Shown here in pieces: positions 5,147 to 6,698 of a DNA stretch of 6,698 nt (within the stretch, counting starts at the first letter, position 1; the number at the start of each line of letters is the position of its first letter). Under the pieces are notes generated by a model that did no database searches, had not been told where the DNA came from, and saw only the letters and a program-made list of their open reading frames with translations. The stretch is from positions 1 to 6,698 of the forward strand of contig NZ_JASIAL010000031.1 in the NCBI RefSeq assembly GCF_030042015.1, written 5' to 3'. Both the position numbers and the translations under genes were made by a program. This stretch comes from Trebonia sp030042015. GTDB lineage: Bacteria > Actinomycetota > Actinomycetes > Streptosporangiales > Streptosporangiaceae.

Positions 5147-6214
5147 GTGGGCGTGGGCGGTGAACCAGTGAACACCGTGGTGGACGGCCAATCCGCGGAG
5201 GCCGTCCTCGACGGTCCGTCCGCAGGCTCAGCCTGCCCCGGTGATCCCGCCCTGGTGACGGCGCCCGTAGATGTCCGCAACTCGCCGAACGGCGCCGCCG
5301 AGGCCAACGGTCAGCACGGAGCCGTCCTCGACCCGCCGGCTCAGGCAGCGGCCGGTGACGCTCCGGCCGGTGCAGCGGACCTCGGCGACGCAGGTGCCAC
5401 CGAGGTCTCGGACGACCACGCCACCGACATCGTTCCCGAACAGGCGCCCGGTGAGGACACACCGGCCGCCCTGACGGCGGACGACGCCGCAGACGCCGCG
5501 GCCGCGGACGATGTGACCGACGGTGACTGGGACTCCGGCCTCCTCGGGGCGCCCCCCGGCACCGTGCCCGAGCAAGCAGGCGCCGACTTCGGAGAAAACA
5601 TCACCGAAACGGACATGACCGTAGAAGGTGAACCTTCCGACATAGTCGCGCGTCCAACCTATGTGACGGAAACGCTCGCGGCGGGTGCACTCGTCCCCGA
5701 GGTACGGTCGGTGCCCGCTGTATGGGACGCTGACCGTGTTGTCACCGAGATCTATCACGGCGAGTACAAGTCGCTCGTGCGGCTTGCCGTGCTGCTGGTC
5801 CACGACGCGCCGACCGCCGAGGAGGTGGTGCAGGACGCGTTCGAGGCGATGCACCACGCCTGGCGCCGGCTGCGTGATTCGGACAAGGCGCTGTCCTACC
5901 TGCGGCAGGCGGTGGTCAACAAGTCGCGTTCGGTGCTGCGGCACCGTACCGTCATCGACAGGAACGCGCCCAAGCCCGCGCCGGACGAGCCGAGCGCGGA
6001 ACAGGGAGCCCTGGCGCTCATCGAGCGCTCTGCCGTGGTCGCGGCGCTGCGCACGCTGCCGGACCGGCAACGTGAAGCGATCGTCCTGCGATACTACGCC
6101 GACCTTTCCGAGGCAGACATCGCCGCGACGATGGGCATTAGCAAGGGTGCTGTCAAGAGCCACACCGCTCGCGCCATGGCAGCACTGAAGTCGATCTTGG
6201 AGCAAGAGACGTGA
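5147..6214 (+). CDS. ECF-type RNA polymerase sigma factor with long acidic N-terminal extension
   Basis: This is a 355-residue protein, while ECF sigma factors are usually 160-200. The sigma domains occupy only the C-terminal half. Region 2 is at about 196-267, with HDAPTAEEVVQDAFEAMHHAW (219-239), the core-binding and -10 recognition helices, then YLRQAVVNKSRSVLRHR (251-267). Region 4 is at about 296-350, with TLPDRQREAIVLRYY (303-317) and a helix-turn-helix at about 321-347 (SEADIAATMGISKGAVKSHT). It resembles the sigma-E family of streptomycetes by eye. Residues 1-190 are rich in Ala, Asp, Glu, Gly and Pro, with few basic residues and no recognisable fold, so the tail is probably disordered and negatively charged. 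The start is uncertain: GTG at 5147 is the first after the in-frame stop at 5129, and GTG at 5153 or 5168 (after GGTGA) is also plausible. It is transcribed with the membrane protein downstream, a typical sigma/anti-sigma arrangement. Confidence 0.9.
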   Translation: MGVGGEPVNTVVDGQSAEAVLDGPSAGSACPGDPALVTAPVDVRNSPNGAAEANGQHGAVLDPPAQAAAGDAPAGAADLGDAGATEVSDDHATDIVPEQAPGEDTPAALTADDAADAAAADDVTDGDWDSGLLGAPPGTVPEQAGADFGENITETDMTVEGEPSDIVARPTYVTETLAAGALVPEVRSVPAVWDADRVVTEIYHGEYKSLVRLAVLLVHDAPTAEEVVQDAFEAMHHAWRRLRDSDKALSYLRQAVVNKSRSVLRHRTVIDRNAPKPAPDEPSAEQGALALIERSAVVAALRTLPDRQREAIVLRYYADLSEADIAATMGISKGAVKSHTARAMAALKSILEQET

Positions 6215-6246
6215 TGACGCGGCGGTCAGGCCGGGTGACCGCATGA
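6214..6246 (+). other. 10-codon mini-ORF coupling the sigma gene to the downstream membrane gene
   Basis: ATG at 6214 overlaps the sigma factor stop (TGATG, 6212-6216). The mini-ORF encodes MTRRSGRVTA and stops at TGA 6244-6246, which overlaps the downstream ATG (ATGA, 6243-6246). Ribosomes finishing the sigma gene could thus be handed on to the next gene, which has no clear ribosome binding site of its own. The overlaps are visible; function is inferred, and the peptide itself is probably not the product that matters. Confidence 0.35.
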
Positions 6247-6698
6247 CCACACCCGACGAAGGCCTGGAACAGGCACTGCGGCGCGCGCTTTCCGCCGCGG
6301 TGAACCAGGTCGAGCCTGGAGCTGATGGACTTCAGCGGATTCGCGCCAGGACCGCCGGGCGCGAGCCGCAGCCGTGGCTGCTGAGCGTGGCCAGCGAGGC
6401 CGTCAGCCGCGTGTGGCATTTCACCTGGCGTGGCCACTGGGCCTGGCCCGAGTCCCTTGCGCGGCGCGGCGCCCTGGCCTGGCAGCGGCTGATCGCCCTG
6501 CCCTGGCCGCGGCTGCGGCGGCTGCCGCAGCCGACGGCTGCCGGCGAGACCGGACCTGACCTGGCCGAAGGCGGGTCCAGGCCAGGCTGGTGGGAGAGCG
6601 TCAGCAAGCTGCGCGAGGCGGGGACCACGTGGCTGCGGCCGGTGGCCGTGCTGGCCGGCATCGCGTTCATCGTCGGCATTTCGTTTGCCATTCCGCCG
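6243..6698 (+). CDS. Putative single-pass membrane protein, candidate anti-sigma factor (C-terminus beyond window)
   Basis: The reading frame is open from ATG 6243 to the window end, giving 152 residues. The N-terminal 40 residues (LEQALRRALSAAVNQVEPGADGLQRIRAR) form a predicted helix followed by a PGADGLQRIRAR motif that I associate with sigma-linked membrane proteins of actinobacteria. Residues 44-95 are unusually rich in Trp and Arg, suggesting amphipathic membrane-surface helices. A transmembrane segment is likely at 132-150 (PVAVLAGIAFIVGISFAI), so residues 1-130 would be cytoplasmic and the missing remainder extracellular. It lacks the HxxxCxxC zinc motif of ZAS anti-sigma factors. Position directly after an ECF sigma gene, about 28 bases away and bridged by a mini-ORF, supports an anti-sigma or sigma-regulating role. 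That role is contextual inference only; I do not recognise a named family. Confidence 0.75.
   Translation, partial: MTTPDEGLEQALRRALSAAVNQVEPGADGLQRIRARTAGREPQPWLLSVASEAVSRVWHFTWRGHWAWPESLARRGALAWQRLIALPWPRLRRLPQPTAAGETGPDLAEGGSRPGWWESVSKLREAGTTWLRPVAVLAGIAFIVGISFAIPP

Noticed and set aside
5228..6250. Minus-strand open frame (340 codons) opposite the sigma factor
   Set aside because: The sigma regions 2 and 4 on the plus strand are unmistakable; the reverse frame has no recognisable motif.

Overview
The window is GC-rich DNA with strong G/C preference at third codon positions, GTG/TTG starts and tightly packed genes. Gene content and order point to an actinomycete (Actinomycetota). I cannot place it to genus.

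Layout. Positions 1-4771 carry five genes on the minus strand, read from high to low coordinates: a HIT-family protein, PhoH-like ATPase, YbeY endoribonuclease, a DUF21/CBS/CorC membrane protein, and the N-terminal part of a cytidine-deaminase-like protein that leaves the window at base 1. The middle three match the order of E. coli ybeZ-ybeY-ybeX, an RNA/ribosome-maturation cluster. In actinobacteria this cluster usually continues through the deaminase-like gene to era. Short gaps and a stop/start overlap suggest one transcription unit from phoH onward. The HIT gene has its own promoter, which appears to give a leaderless mRNA.

The standout feature is inside phoH. A 363-residue in-frame insertion (2561-3649) splits the ATPase just before its Walker B motif. 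It has intein splicing blocks, starts with Ala, ends in His-Asn before a Thr, and carries Trp, Cys and Thr at the positions that define class 3 (non-canonical) inteins. It also holds two LAGLIDADG motifs with their acidic residues intact, so it looks like a complete homing intein. Without it PhoH is a normal 343 residues.

Positions 4772-5146 are a divergent intergenic region with a good housekeeping-type promoter facing right and a strong hairpin in the predicted leader. Downstream on the plus strand is an ECF sigma factor with a roughly 190-residue acidic, low-complexity N-terminal extension. It is followed by a gene for a single-pass membrane protein, cut by the window end, that is a candidate anti-sigma factor or partner. 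The two are joined by a 10-codon mini-ORF that overlaps both, suggesting translational coupling.
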